Assembly: GCA_964567485.1 (NCBI GenBank)
Contig: CAZMMX010000014.1
Span: 8,041-72,040 of the forward strand
Source: UBA1413 sp964567485
GTDB taxonomy: Bacteria > Bacteroidota > Bacteroidia > Bacteroidales > Prolixibacteraceae
DNA length: 64,000 bases
Reading direction: 5' to 3'
Both the position numbers and the translations under genes were made by a program. The first letter of the stretch is position 1. Each line of letters begins with the position of its first letter. Shown here in pieces: positions 51,234-60,152 of this stretch. The notes under the pieces are model-generated. The model ran no database searches. It was not told the DNA's origin and saw nothing but the letters and a program-made list of their open reading frames with translations.

Positions 51234-52184
51234 ATGAGACATTTCACTTCAGTACACGACATCCCCGACCTGCGCAAAGCTCTGGAAACCGCTTACGACG
51301 TTAAAAAAAATCCATTTGCCTATTCCCATCTGGGAAAGAACAAAACGATGGTCCTGATTTTCTTTAATTCGAGCCTGCGGACCCGGCTGAGTACCCAAAA
51401 GGCAGCCATGAACCTGGGCATGAACACCATGGTTCTGAATGTCAACGAAGAGGGATGGCAGCTGGAAACAGAACTGGGAGTGGTGATGGACGGGAACAAG
51501 CCGGAACATCTGAGGGAAGCAGTGCCGGTAATTGGCTCCTATTGTGATATTATCGGGGTGCGCTCCTTTGCCCGGTTTGAGAGCAGGGAAGACGACTACA
51601 GGGAGAAGATCCTTAACCAGTTTATTGACTATGCCGGGGTTCCCATCGTCAGCATGGAGGCAGCCACGCGACACCCGTTGCAGAGTTTTGCCGATCTGAT
51701 GACCATCGAAGAGCTGAAAACCAGGGAGCGGCCAAAGGTGGTTCTCACCTGGGCGCCCCATCCGAAGGCCCTGCCTCAGGCCGTGGCCAACTCCTTTGTG
51801 GAATGGATGCACCAGACCGATTATGAACTGGTGGTCACCCATCCCGAAGGGTATGAGCTGGCCCCCGCATTTATGGAGGGAGTCCCCGTGGAGTATGACC
51901 AGAAAAAAGCCTTCCGCGATGCCGACTTCATCTATGCCAAAAACTGGGCTTCCTATACCCATTATGGGGAGGTCCTTTCGAAAGATATGAACTGGACCGT
52001 TGATGCCCACAAAATGGCACTTACCCGTAATGCCCGTTTTATGCATTGCCTTCCCGTTCGCCGGAACATGATCGTCACCGACGAGGTGATCGACAGTGCA
52101 GCTTCGGTGGTGATCCAGGAAGCAGCCAACCGCGAGTGGTCGGCAATGGCCGTTCTGAAAATGATTCTGGAAAACAACCCCTGA
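51234..52184 (+). CDS. argF': N-succinylornithine-type transcarbamylase
   Basis: 316 residues of the transcarbamylase family. Carbamoyl-phosphate contacts are SSLRTR (46-51), HPLQ and HCLPVRR. Pro90 in MDGNKPEHLREA is the residue that marks N-succinylornithine transcarbamylase of Bacteroides, where N-acetylornithine enzymes have Glu at the equivalent place. The enzyme thus likely forms N-succinylcitrulline from carbamoyl phosphate, which the nearby carAB would supply. Deacylation must follow, perhaps by the M20 enzyme at 33836. It ends the cluster, 102 bases after proA. Confidence 0.93.
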   Translation: MRHFTSVHDIPDLRKALETAYDVKKNPFAYSHLGKNKTMVLIFFNSSLRTRLSTQKAAMNLGMNTMVLNVNEEGWQLETELGVVMDGNKPEHLREAVPVIGSYCDIIGVRSFARFESREDDYREKILNQFIDYAGVPIVSMEAATRHPLQSFADLMTIEELKTRERPKVVLTWAPHPKALPQAVANSFVEWMHQTDYELVVTHPEGYELAPAFMEGVPVEYDQKKAFRDADFIYAKNWASYTHYGEVLSKDMNWTVDAHKMALTRNARFMHCLPVRRNMIVTDEVIDSAASVVIQEAANREWSAMAVLKMILENNP

Positions 52185-52272
52185 TTCTCCAGGGAATCAC
52201 CGGTGGGGGCGCCTGTAAAGTCATGAAATGACATCGTGGGGCGATTCCCCGACAGGGGATCTGTGAAATTTC

Positions 52273-52280
52273 TATCTTTG
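52273..52280 (+). promoter_or_regulatory. Probable -7 box of hisA operon
   Basis: TATCTTTG fits TAnnTTTG and lies 32 bases before the hisA ATG. No TTTG -33 box is at the usual distance. A small GC hairpin (TCCCC, GACA loop, GGGGA, 52246-52259) lies just upstream and may be the 3' end of the argF' transcript. Confidence 0.5.
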
Positions 52281-52312
52281 GGGCCTCGGAAACCCGATCC
52301 GGGAAAAAGATC

Positions 52313-53071
52313 ATGAAAAAAACGGAAATCATACCAGCCCTTGACATTCTGGGAGGCAAGTGTGTCAGGTTGTCGCAAGGCGATTATGCGCGCTCGACGG
52401 TTTACAACAGTGACCCTGTCGAGGTGGCCATGATGTTTGAAGATGCCGGTATCAGAAGGCTTCACCTGGTAGACCTCGACGGTGCCCGGGAAAAGCATAT
52501 TGTTAACCATGGCGTTTTGGAAAGGATAGCCTTAAAAACCCGGTTGACCATTGATTTCGGCGGGGGACTAAAAAGCGATGAGGATCTCCGCATCGCCTTT
52601 GAAAGTGGTGCCGCCATGGTGACCGGAGGCAGCATCGCCGTCAGGGATCCGGAGCTTTTTCTGGGGTGGTTAACCCGGCACGGTTCTGAGAGGATTATCC
52701 TGGGCGCCGATGCCAGGGAGGGAAAAATTGCCGTGAGTGGATGGCAGGAGGAGTCTGAAATGGGGGTCATCCCCTTCATCAGCGAATGGGTGGGCAAAGG
52801 GATCCAAAAAGTGATCTCTACCGATATTGCCAGGGATGGCATGATGACAGGGCCCTCGCTGGAACAGTACCGCGACATCCTGACCCACTTTCCCGGGCTG
52901 GGCCTCATCGCCAGTGGAGGAATCTCCTCGATGGAGGATATCATCGCCCTCACGGAAGCCGGCGTTCCGGGAGCTATCACCGGAAAGGCCATTTACGAAG
53001 GAAAAATCCTGCTGAAGGAGATCTATAATTATAATAAATCGGAAACTCCACAAGGTCCTGAAAGATACTGA
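52313..53071 (+). CDS. hisA: Phosphoribosylformimino-AICAR-phosphate isomerase
   Basis: 252 residues, a (beta-alpha)8 barrel with twofold sequence repeat. The first half has IPALDILGGKCVRLSQGDY with the catalytic Asp, and the second has STDIARDGMMTGPSLEQY and GLIASGGISSMEDI. It performs the fourth histidine step. The last 15 residues (SETPQGPERY end) exceed the usual barrel length. hisF follows after 41 bases. Confidence 0.96.
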   Translation: MKKTEIIPALDILGGKCVRLSQGDYARSTVYNSDPVEVAMMFEDAGIRRLHLVDLDGAREKHIVNHGVLERIALKTRLTIDFGGGLKSDEDLRIAFESGAAMVTGGSIAVRDPELFLGWLTRHGSERIILGADAREGKIAVSGWQEESEMGVIPFISEWVGKGIQKVISTDIARDGMMTGPSLEQYRDILTHFPGLGLIASGGISSMEDIIALTEAGVPGAITGKAIYEGKILLKEIYNYNKSETPQGPERY

Positions 53072-53112
53072 ACCGTCAGGCCATCGGTGAATGCCGCGTT
53101 AAAAGGAATATC

Positions 53113-53868
53113 ATGTTAGCTAAAAGGATCATACCCTGTCTTGATATAAAGGATGGCCAAACGGTCAAGGGGATACGCTTTGTAGAGATCCGGGAGGTGG
53201 GGGACCCTGTGGAGCTGGGAGCCTGGTACGCCTCTCAGGGGGCCGATGAACTTGTTTTTCTCGACATCACGGCCACCCATGAAGGGCGCAAGACCTTCAC
53301 GGGACTGGTGAAGAGGATTGCCCGGGAGATCAACATTCCCTTTACCGTAGGAGGGGGCATCAGTGAATTACGCGATGCCGGGGAACTGCTGGCAGCGGGA
53401 GCCGACAAAATCAGCATCAACTCTTCAGCGGTCAGGGATCCCCGGTTGATCGATGACCTGGCCTCTCACTTCGGGAGTCAGTTCGTGGTGCTGGCCATCG
53501 ATGCCAGGGGCGATGAACAGGGGCACTGGACCGTGACCGTCAATGGAGGACGCATTCCCACCGAAAGGGAGCTTTTCTCATGGGCACAGGAGGGAGAACG
53601 GCGGGGAGCCGGCGAGATCCTCTTCACCTCGATGAACCATGACGGCACCAAAAACGGATTTGCCTGCAGGGAACTGGCCCAACTGTCCGACATGCTCACC
53701 ATTCCCCTCATTGCCTCGGGAGGTGCCGGGACCATGGAACATTTCGCTGACGTCTTCACCCTGGGAAAGGCAGATGCCGGACTGGCAGCCAGCATCTTCC
53801 ACTACCGGGAGATCGCCATCCCCGACCTGAAGGCCTACCTCCGTGATCAGGGAATCACCGTCAGATAA
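53113..53868 (+). CDS. hisF: Imidazole glycerol phosphate synthase cyclase subunit
   Basis: 251 residues, starting MLAKRIIPCLDIKDGQTVKGIRF; catalytic Asp in CLDIKDG (Asp11) and in the second half LFTSMNHDGTKNGF. HisF uses ammonia from the glutaminase HisH to make IGP and AICAR. No hisH is next to it in this window, so the partner must be encoded elsewhere. hisIE starts 43 bases later. Confidence 0.97.
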   Translation: MLAKRIIPCLDIKDGQTVKGIRFVEIREVGDPVELGAWYASQGADELVFLDITATHEGRKTFTGLVKRIAREINIPFTVGGGISELRDAGELLAAGADKISINSSAVRDPRLIDDLASHFGSQFVVLAIDARGDEQGHWTVTVNGGRIPTERELFSWAQEGERRGAGEILFTSMNHDGTKNGFACRELAQLSDMLTIPLIASGGAGTMEHFADVFTLGKADAGLAASIFHYREIAIPDLKAYLRDQGITVR

Positions 53869-53911
53869 AGCTGCAGACCAGAGATTAAGAGACCATAAAC
53901 AGTTAATAATA

Positions 53912-54535
53912 ATGCACATGGAAAAGATAAAAGAGACCATCGCCCCTGATTTTTCGAAACTTAACGGTCTGGTGCCGGCGGTTATCCAGGATAATACCAC
54001 CCTGAAGGTGCTGATGCTGGGATTTATGAATGAGGAGGCCTGGAGGAAGACCGAGGAGACTGGCAGGGTCACTTTTTTCAGCCGCAGCCGCAACAGGCTA
54101 TGGACCAAGGGAGAGGAAAGCGGCAATTTTCTGGAGGTTACCGAAATCCTTTCTGACTGTGACAATGACACCTTGCTGATCAAGGTTAACCCCGCCGGTC
54201 CGGTATGCCACACCGGTGCCGATACCTGTTGGGATGAGGTCAATGAGGAGAGCGACCTCCTTTTTCTGGAGTATCTGCAGGACCTGGTCGACGAACGGAA
54301 AAGGGAGATGCCCGAAGGCTCATACACGACTTCTTTATTCCGGGAGGGAACCCGGCGAATCGCCCAGAAAGTGGGGGAAGAAGCCGTGGAAACCATCCTG
54401 GGGGCCATGTCGGGCGACGATGAGAATTTCCTGTATGAGGGAGCCGACCTCCTTTACCACCTGATTGTACTCCTTTCCCAAAAAGGATACAGGATCGAAG
54501 ATCTGGCGGCAGAACTGAAAAAAAGGCACCGGTAG
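53912..54535 (+). CDS. hisIE: Bifunctional phosphoribosyl-AMP cyclohydrolase / phosphoribosyl-ATP pyrophosphatase
   Basis: 207 residues from ATG 53912 (a second ATG lies two codons in). The HisI part (1-115) has MLGFMNEEAWRKT, TFFSRSRNRLWTKGEESGN, the metal Cys/Asp segment ILSDCDNDT and CHTGADTCW. The HisE part (about 120-207) has GTRRIAQKVGEEAVETIL and LLYHLIVLL. It catalyses steps two and three of histidine synthesis. The longer open frame upstream overlaps hisF and is unlikely. Confidence 0.96.
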   Translation: MHMEKIKETIAPDFSKLNGLVPAVIQDNTTLKVLMLGFMNEEAWRKTEETGRVTFFSRSRNRLWTKGEESGNFLEVTEILSDCDNDTLLIKVNPAGPVCHTGADTCWDEVNEESDLLFLEYLQDLVDERKREMPEGSYTTSLFREGTRRIAQKVGEEAVETILGAMSGDDENFLYEGADLLYHLIVLLSQKGYRIEDLAAELKKRHR

Positions 54536-54670
54536 ACCAAACGGTATTTTATAAAACATGGTTGCAAAACATATCTCGGTCGCGTGTATAACATCTCCGC
54601 AGGGGAGGTAATTTGATATTTTTTTCTGACATTTAGCAGGAAATTAATATCTTATTAAAGAACCTGAATT

Positions 54671-55354
54671 ATGGAATCGAAAAATCTGTGTCCGTCGACA
54701 ACCGCAACCATCTTCGCCTGTCAGTCGATCGTCAATTCATTTGCCGAGAATATTTACGAGCTAGCACACATACGTAAAGAGTGGAATGTTGCCTATGCCC
54801 ATTCCCTCAAAAAGGAGGCCCAGGAGATTGTAGACAAGATGGCCGCAACGGGAAACATCAAAGCCACCCTTGAGAAGTTGAAGGTATGGCGGGAGCTGAT
54901 GATTTCCGCACTGACCGATATCGGGATAATCAGGGCATCAGTGAAGAACGACTACAAGAACGACAAACCGTTTCAGAAGGAGTTCTACCAGGTCCTGGGA
55001 TACAACGACTTTTTCAGTGATTCCAAGAATGGTGATCACTACAGCATGTTTAGGTTCGTGAAGGTATTTGCTGAAAATCTGACTCCGGAACTCAGGGAAA
55101 AGATCCTGGCCGGCGGTCTCGACCCCCACATTCTGGACAGGGTCCTGCAAACAGCAGGCGAGCTGGAGAATTTCTCTGAGTGTTTCTCGCTGATGAACGA
55201 TGCGGGGGTCCTTTCCGAAGAGGAACAGGAGAAAATCGAACGTTTATACAGCGAGGTAAGAGATATCAGCCGCATCGCCACAGCGTACTTCTATTTTGAT
55301 CCCCAAAAAAGGGAAGCCTTCAATTTCTTCAAGGCATTGCGTAACCTGAGGTAA
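54671..55354 (+). CDS. Unrecognised helical soluble protein
   Basis: 227 residues; I do not recognise a family. It has no signal peptide or membrane segment. The sequence is rich in Lys, Glu, Phe and Tyr, predicted mainly helical, with a Cys near the start (CPSTTATIFAC) and heptad-like stretches such as LRDLR-type helices around 160-205. The 135 bases before it are AT-rich but lack a clean -33/-7 pair. It converges with the DUF4494 gene, 17 bases away, and does not overlap a neighbour, so nothing in its context assigns a role. Confidence 0.75.
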   Translation: MESKNLCPSTTATIFACQSIVNSFAENIYELAHIRKEWNVAYAHSLKKEAQEIVDKMAATGNIKATLEKLKVWRELMISALTDIGIIRASVKNDYKNDKPFQKEFYQVLGYNDFFSDSKNGDHYSMFRFVKVFAENLTPELREKILAGGLDPHILDRVLQTAGELENFSECFSLMNDAGVLSEEEQEKIERLYSEVRDISRIATAYFYFDPQKREAFNFFKALRNLR

Positions 55355-55371
55355 AGTGACCAACAGGGTCG

Positions 55372-55866
55372 TTACTCCCCGGGAACGGGGAGTTGGGGTG
55401 TGGCAAAAGGCATGGTCACGGGAGGGAATTGCTGACCGGGGACATAAGGAAAGACATCGGCGATGGTGCTCACGGCCATTGTAGAGATCACATAAGGAAC
55501 GATCAGGAAGGAGAGGCTCTCCTCAAGCCGGTCCAGGGCATTCCTGATATCATCGGCCTGCACCAGGTAGATGGTTTTGAGTTTTTTCTCCCTTCCGGCT
55601 TCTTCATCGATCGTCACCAGGTTGATGGTGCATCGGTACCACCATTCTCCCACTTCAAAGGGGAATACTTCCGCCACTTTTGATTTCCGGATATCGGTTA
55701 CGGTGAATTCACCGCGGACCATGGTTTGCATCATGGCGATAATTCTTGTTTCGGCATCGGTAAATGAAATGGCATCGAGGAGGAAAGCCTCGGTGACCAT
55801 TCTCTCCTTGCCGTTGTTGTCCACTTTTTGGTATTTTACCTTACATTCAAACCAGGTCTGCATCAT
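55372..55866 (-). CDS. DUF4494 family protein
   Basis: 164 residues from ATG 55866 (MMQTWFECKVKYQKVD), matching DUF4494, a Bacteroidota family of unknown function. The core has TEAFLLDAISFTDAETRII and a WWYRCTINLVTIDEEAGREKK strand-rich section, then a helix. The C-terminal 25 residues are Pro-rich. No signal peptide. A GC hairpin (55374-55393) covers its last codons and sits between the two convergent genes, but has no T-run. Confidence 0.85.
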   Translation of the reverse strand: MMQTWFECKVKYQKVDNNGKERMVTEAFLLDAISFTDAETRIIAMMQTMVRGEFTVTDIRKSKVAEVFPFEVGEWWYRCTINLVTIDEEAGREKKLKTIYLVQADDIRNALDRLEESLSFLIVPYVISTMAVSTIADVFPYVPGQQFPPVTMPFATPQLPVPGE

Positions 55867-55884
55867 ACTAGAGAATTTTGACGG

Positions 55885-55892
55885 CAAAAATA
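55885..55892 (-). promoter_or_regulatory. Probable -7 box of DUF4494 gene
   Basis: TATTTTTG on the minus strand, 19 bases ahead of the start codon, matching TAnnTTTG; no TTTG box at the normal distance upstream. Confidence 0.45.
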
Positions 55893-55995
55893 GGGGAAAA
55901 AGCCGAGTTGGGGTCTTCCCTCCAAAAAGATAGTTCTGAAAATTGCAATTTTGACCGGGATTCCCTATATTTCAATTAAATAATAACTATAAAAG

Positions 55996-58259
55996 ATGGT
56001 AAAAATCAGCAAGCAGGAGGCCCTGGACTACCATTCTTCAGGTCGCCCGGGCAAGGTGGAGGTGATTCCCACCAAGCCCCACAGTACGCAGTATGATCTT
56101 TCGCTGGCCTACACGCCCGGGGTTGCCCAACCCTGTCTGGAGATTAAGCACAACCCGGAAGATGTATACCAGTACACCGCCAAGGGCAACCTGGTGGCGG
56201 TAATCTCCAACGGTACGGCAGTCCTCGGCCTGGGCGACATTGGTCCGGAAGCCGGGAAACCGGTGATGGAAGGGAAAGGTTTGCTTTTCAAGACCTTTGC
56301 CGATATCGATGTTTTTGACATTGAAGTTAATGAAAAGGATCCTCAGAAGTTGATCGCCATTGTGAAAGCCCTCGCTCCCACCTTCGGGGGCATCAACCTT
56401 GAAGATATCAAGGCCCCTGAGTGTTTTGAAATCGAGGACCAGCTAAAGAAAGAACTCAACATTCCTGTTTTTCATGATGATCAGCACGGTACGGCCATCA
56501 TATCGGGGGCAGCACTTCTGAATGCCCTGGAAGTGGTCGGGAAGAAGATAGGAGACATCAGGGTGGTCGTCAGTGGAGCCGGAGCGGCGGCAGTTTCCTG
56601 CATCAGGCTCTATTTTACCCTGGGGGTAAACCCTGCCCATGTCATCATGGCCGACAGCCGGGGCGTTCTGAACCGCCGGCGTAATGATCTGAACCCCATC
56701 AAACAGCAGTTCGTCACCGACCGCGACCTCAGCACTCTGGAAGAGGCCATGGTGGATGCCGATGTTTTTCTGGGGCTGTCGGCCGGGAATATCGTCACCC
56801 CTGAGATGATCAGGAGTATGGCGCCTCAACCTATCGTCATGGCTCTGGCCAATCCCGATCCTGAAATTCCCTATGACGTGGCAAAAGCCAGCCGTAATGA
56901 CATTATCATGGCCACGGGGAGGAGCGATTTTCCCAACCAGGTCAACAATGTTTTGGGATTTCCCTACATATTCAGGGGGGCCCTGGATGTCAGGGCCAGC
57001 ACCATCAATGAAGAGATGAAGATTGCCGCTGTCATGGCCCTGGCTCAGCTGGCCAGGGAGGATGTGCCTGACATCGTCTGCCAGGCTTATAACCTGCAGA
57101 ACATCTCCTTTGGCCGAGACTACCTGATTCCCAAACCTCTGGATCCCAGGCTCATTACCACGGTTGCCCCTGCTGTTGCGCGGGCGGCAATAGCTTCCGG
57201 AGTGGCCAGGAAAGCGATTCCCGACTGGGAAGAATATAAAAGGGACCTGGAGAAAAGACTTGGCAGTGAAAACAGGCTGATTCTGTACCTCCGCAGCCAG
57301 GCCCAGCAAAATCCCCGGCGGCTGGTATTTGCCGAAGCCAACAACTTCAAGGTCCTCAAGGCTGCCGAGGCCGTCATCAGGGAAGGGATGGCCTACCCTG
57401 TGCTGATCGGGGACAAGGAGACCATCCACACCCTCATCAGGGAGAACCAGCTGCATATTCCGGCTCCCGAAATCGTGGATTTTTTTGATCCTGGCCTGGC
57501 AGAGCGGAAGGAAGAATATGCCCGTCTTCTCTATGAAAAGAGAAAACGCAAGGGGATGACCCTGGAAGATGCCCGCGACTGTATGCTCAACCGCGACTAT
57601 TACGGGGCCATGATGGTGGAAACAGGAGAAGCCGACGCCCTTTTGTCAGGTTTTTCACGGAAATATTCCGACACCATCAGACCAGCTCTCCATGTCATCG
57701 GCGTGAAGGAGACTTTTAACCAGATTGCGGGGATGTACATCATGCTCACCAGAAGGGGGCCTCTCTTTCTGGCCGACACCACGGTTAACATCACACCATC
57801 GGCCAGGACCCTGGTGGAGATCACCCTACTCACAGCCCAGGAAATCAGAAAGTTCAACATTGAGCCGGTGATCGCCTTTGCCTCCTTCTCCAATTTCGGA
57901 TCGTATAAGGGACCCGGTGACCATCGTGAGGTACGCGAGGCCGTGGCCATTCTGCACCGCGACTATCCCGACCTGATCGTTGACGGGGAAATGCAGGCCA
58001 ATTACATTTTTGACCGGGAGATGAGGCAGCAGAAATTTCCCTTTACGCGTATCGGAGAGAAGGAAGTGAATACGATCATTTTTCCTGATCTCAACTCAGG
58101 GAATATCTTTTACAAGGGGCTCAGCGGCCTGGGAGCCGCAGAAGCCATAGGGCCGATCCTGCTGGGCATGAAAAAACCGGTACACATTCTGCAAATGGAA
58201 AGTGCCGTGCGGGAAATCGTCAACATGGCGGCCATTGCCGTTATCGATGCCCAGGATTC
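55996..58259 (+). CDS. maeB: MaeB-type NADP malic enzyme with phosphotransacetylase-like domain, end in gap
   Basis: 754 residues up to the gap. The malic-enzyme part (1-430) has YTPGVAQPCLEI, NLVAVISNGTAVLGLGDIG, DDQHGTAIISGAALLNAL and the NADP-binding VVSGAGAAAVSCIRL. The C-terminal part (about 430-754) is PTA-like, thought to be regulatory (acetyl-CoA sensing) in E. coli MaeB. It decarboxylates malate to pyruvate, yielding NADPH. Family length is about 755-765, so only a few codons are likely lost in the 58260-58359 gap. A 14-base palindrome (AAAATTGCAATTTT, 55939-55952) lies upstream. Confidence 0.95.
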
Positions 58260-58359
58260 NNNNNNNNNNNNNNNNNNNNNNNNNNNNNNNNNNNNNNNNN
58301 NNNNNNNNNNNNNNNNNNNNNNNNNNNNNNNNNNNNNNNNNNNNNNNNNNNNNNNNNNN
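58260..58359. other. Assembly gap of 100 N after maeB
   Basis: Exactly 100 undetermined bases between the end of maeB and the end of the convergent GDPD gene. The size is probably nominal; a terminator or further short gene may be hidden. Confidence 0.95.
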
Positions 58360-58364
58360 GGGGG

Positions 58365-59138
58365 TCAGTTTTCGATTTGTTGTTTCAGCCATTGCGGCCG
58401 GTTGGTGGTGAGGTGGGTAATTCCCAGCGAGGAGAGGCGTTTTGCCTCCTCAGGATCGTCGACGGTCCAGCACCAGACGTCAAGGTCAAGGTCACGGACA
58501 GCCTTCACCAGTTCTTCATCAATGGCAGAATACTGTATATCTATGCCATCAAGGCCATTCTCTTTCACTTCGGCCACTTTTTTAAGGGCGTTGTTTCGGG
58601 AACCGGAAAGCCACAATGCTTTGTTCGCGGGAAAATTCTTTTTCACCGCCACAATGGTTTCCCATCCGAAGGCGATGAAAACCACCTGATCGCGGTGTTC
58701 GCTTTTGGCCATAATTCTCGAAAGGTGAGGGATGACTTCATCACCGCACTTGATTTCTACCACCAGGGTTTTCCCCTGGGGAAGAGTGGCCATGATCTCT
58801 TCGAGATAGGGAATGCGTTCCCCTTTAAAGCGGGCATCTTTCCAGCTGCCTGCGTCAAGGTCACGGAGGATAAGTGACGGGGTATTTTTGATGGCCAGGT
58901 TCTTTCCACCGCAGGTACGGTGGGTATCTTTATCGTGGATCACCACGATGCGATTATCAGCGGCCAGTTGAATGTCGATTTCCACGGCGTCGGCTCCCTT
59001 TTCCCAGGCCAGCATGGCAGCGGCCACGGTATTCTCGGGAGCCTCGTGTGATGCTCCACGATGGGCCACATAAAAATTTTGGGCCTTCAGAAGAGGCATC
59101 AGCATCATCAGGAATGCGGTGAGAAATACTCTGTTCAT
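58365..59138 (-). CDS. Exported glycerophosphodiester phosphodiesterase
   Basis: 257 residues. A signal peptide (1-19, ending LLKAQ) precedes a GDPD domain: AHRGASHEAPENT (His26, Arg27, Glu35), AVEIDIQL (Glu53, Asp55), VIHDKDTHRT (His68) and later LVVEIKCG and CWTVDD. It hydrolyses glycerophosphodiesters such as glycerophosphoethanolamine to glycerol-3-phosphate and an alcohol in the periplasm. It converges with maeB across the gap and diverges from the acyltransferase pair. Confidence 0.94.
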   Translation of the reverse strand: MNRVFLTAFLMMLMPLLKAQNFYVAHRGASHEAPENTVAAAMLAWEKGADAVEIDIQLAADNRIVVIHDKDTHRTCGGKNLAIKNTPSLILRDLDAGSWKDARFKGERIPYLEEIMATLPQGKTLVVEIKCGDEVIPHLSRIMAKSEHRDQVVFIAFGWETIVAVKKNFPANKALWLSGSRNNALKKVAEVKENGLDGIDIQYSAIDEELVKAVRDLDLDVWCWTVDDPEEAKRLSSLGITHLTTNRPQWLKQQIEN

Positions 59139-59181
59139 GAGATAAAACTTGAGTCACGAAGATACCAGCTTTGCACAATTT

Positions 59182-59213
59182 TTTCATCAATTCAGGTAAA
59201 AAAGATAGTTTTG
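59182..59213 (+). promoter_or_regulatory. Promoter of acyltransferase operon
   Basis: TTTC (59182-59185), 20-base spacer, TAGTTTTG (59206-59213): an exact -7 match with a one-mismatch -33. It lies 17 bases ahead of the first acyltransferase ATG at 59230. Confidence 0.55.
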
Positions 59214-59229
59214 CTGGATATTTTCATCC

Positions 59230-60120
59230 ATGATTTCCAGAATCGTCACATATGCCGGAATAGGAATGATGAAGCTGTTTTCGCGGCTTCCCTTCGGTGT
59301 ATTGTATGTGGTCTCCGACCTCCTCTATTTTTTGATCTACCATTTGGCCGGTTACCGGAGGGAGGTTACCCGGAGGAACCTGGAGAGGTCCTTCCCCGAA
59401 AAGGGAGTTGCGGAGAGGAGAGAGATTGAACGTAACTATTATCGATATCTTTGCGACATTCTGGTGGAAAGCGTCAAAACGGGAGCCATGAGTGGCAGGC
59501 AGTTGTCGGAGAGAATGGTGTTTCGCAATCCGGAACTGGTGAATCGCTATTTTAAGGAGGGGAAAAGCGTCCTCGTACTGGCTCTCCATTACGGGAACTG
59601 GGAGTGGCTTCTTCACATGCCGCAGCACATCGGGCACCACCATTTTTTTGTATACAAACCACTCAGAAACGGGATTTTCGATGCTTTTTTGAATGACCTA
59701 CGGGGACGTTTTGGGGGAGAGCCGGTTTCCATGTCGATTGTTTTGCGCAAACTTCTGGAAGCCGAAAAAGAAGGCGCACCAGTGTTGACGTGGCTGGCGG
59801 CAGATCAGGCCCCGCCGTGGAACCATCCTTTCTGGACCACCTTTATGCACCAGAAAACCATCTTTTTCAACGGACCGGCACGCCTGGGACACCGTTTCGG
59901 TCATCCGGTGCTGTTCCAGCGGGTACGCAGAACAAGTAGAGGAAGATACGAAACCTGGTTTGAAACCCTTTTCGAAGATCCGCGGGAGATTCCCGAGGAG
60001 GTCATTATCAACGCATACATTACCAAAGCCGAGGCGGTCATCAGGGAAGACCCCTGTTGTTACCTGTGGTCACACCGCCGCTGGAAATACCCCTTTCCCG
60101 GGGCCCCGCCCTCTTATTAA
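59230..60120 (+). CDS. LpxL/HtrB-like acyltransferase 1
   Basis: 296 residues. An N-terminal hydrophobic segment (about 15-40) anchors it to the inner membrane. The HTRB family motif H-x4-E is ALHYGNWEW, and the second conserved block is WLAADQAPPWNHPFWTTFMH. Such enzymes add secondary acyl chains to lipid A or related lipids using acyl-ACP. The second copy follows after 32 bases and is alike in layout but not in detail, suggesting different acyl or acceptor specificity. Confidence 0.92.
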   Translation: MISRIVTYAGIGMMKLFSRLPFGVLYVVSDLLYFLIYHLAGYRREVTRRNLERSFPEKGVAERREIERNYYRYLCDILVESVKTGAMSGRQLSERMVFRNPELVNRYFKEGKSVLVLALHYGNWEWLLHMPQHIGHHHFFVYKPLRNGIFDAFLNDLRGRFGGEPVSMSIVLRKLLEAEKEGAPVLTWLAADQAPPWNHPFWTTFMHQKTIFFNGPARLGHRFGHPVLFQRVRRTSRGRYETWFETLFEDPREIPEEVIINAYITKAEAVIREDPCCYLWSHRRWKYPFPGAPPSY

Positions 60121-60152
60121 TCACAGGGAGAGGATAATAACAGATTGAATTT

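Noticed and set aside
55374..55393. Terminator between the two convergent genes
   Set aside because: An eight-pair GC hairpin exists but no T-run follows on either strand, and it overlaps the DUF4494 codons.
58360..58689. Continuation of the malic-enzyme frame beyond the gap
   Set aside because: The residues after the gap are antisense to the GDPD gene, and the enzyme already has its full family length before the gap.
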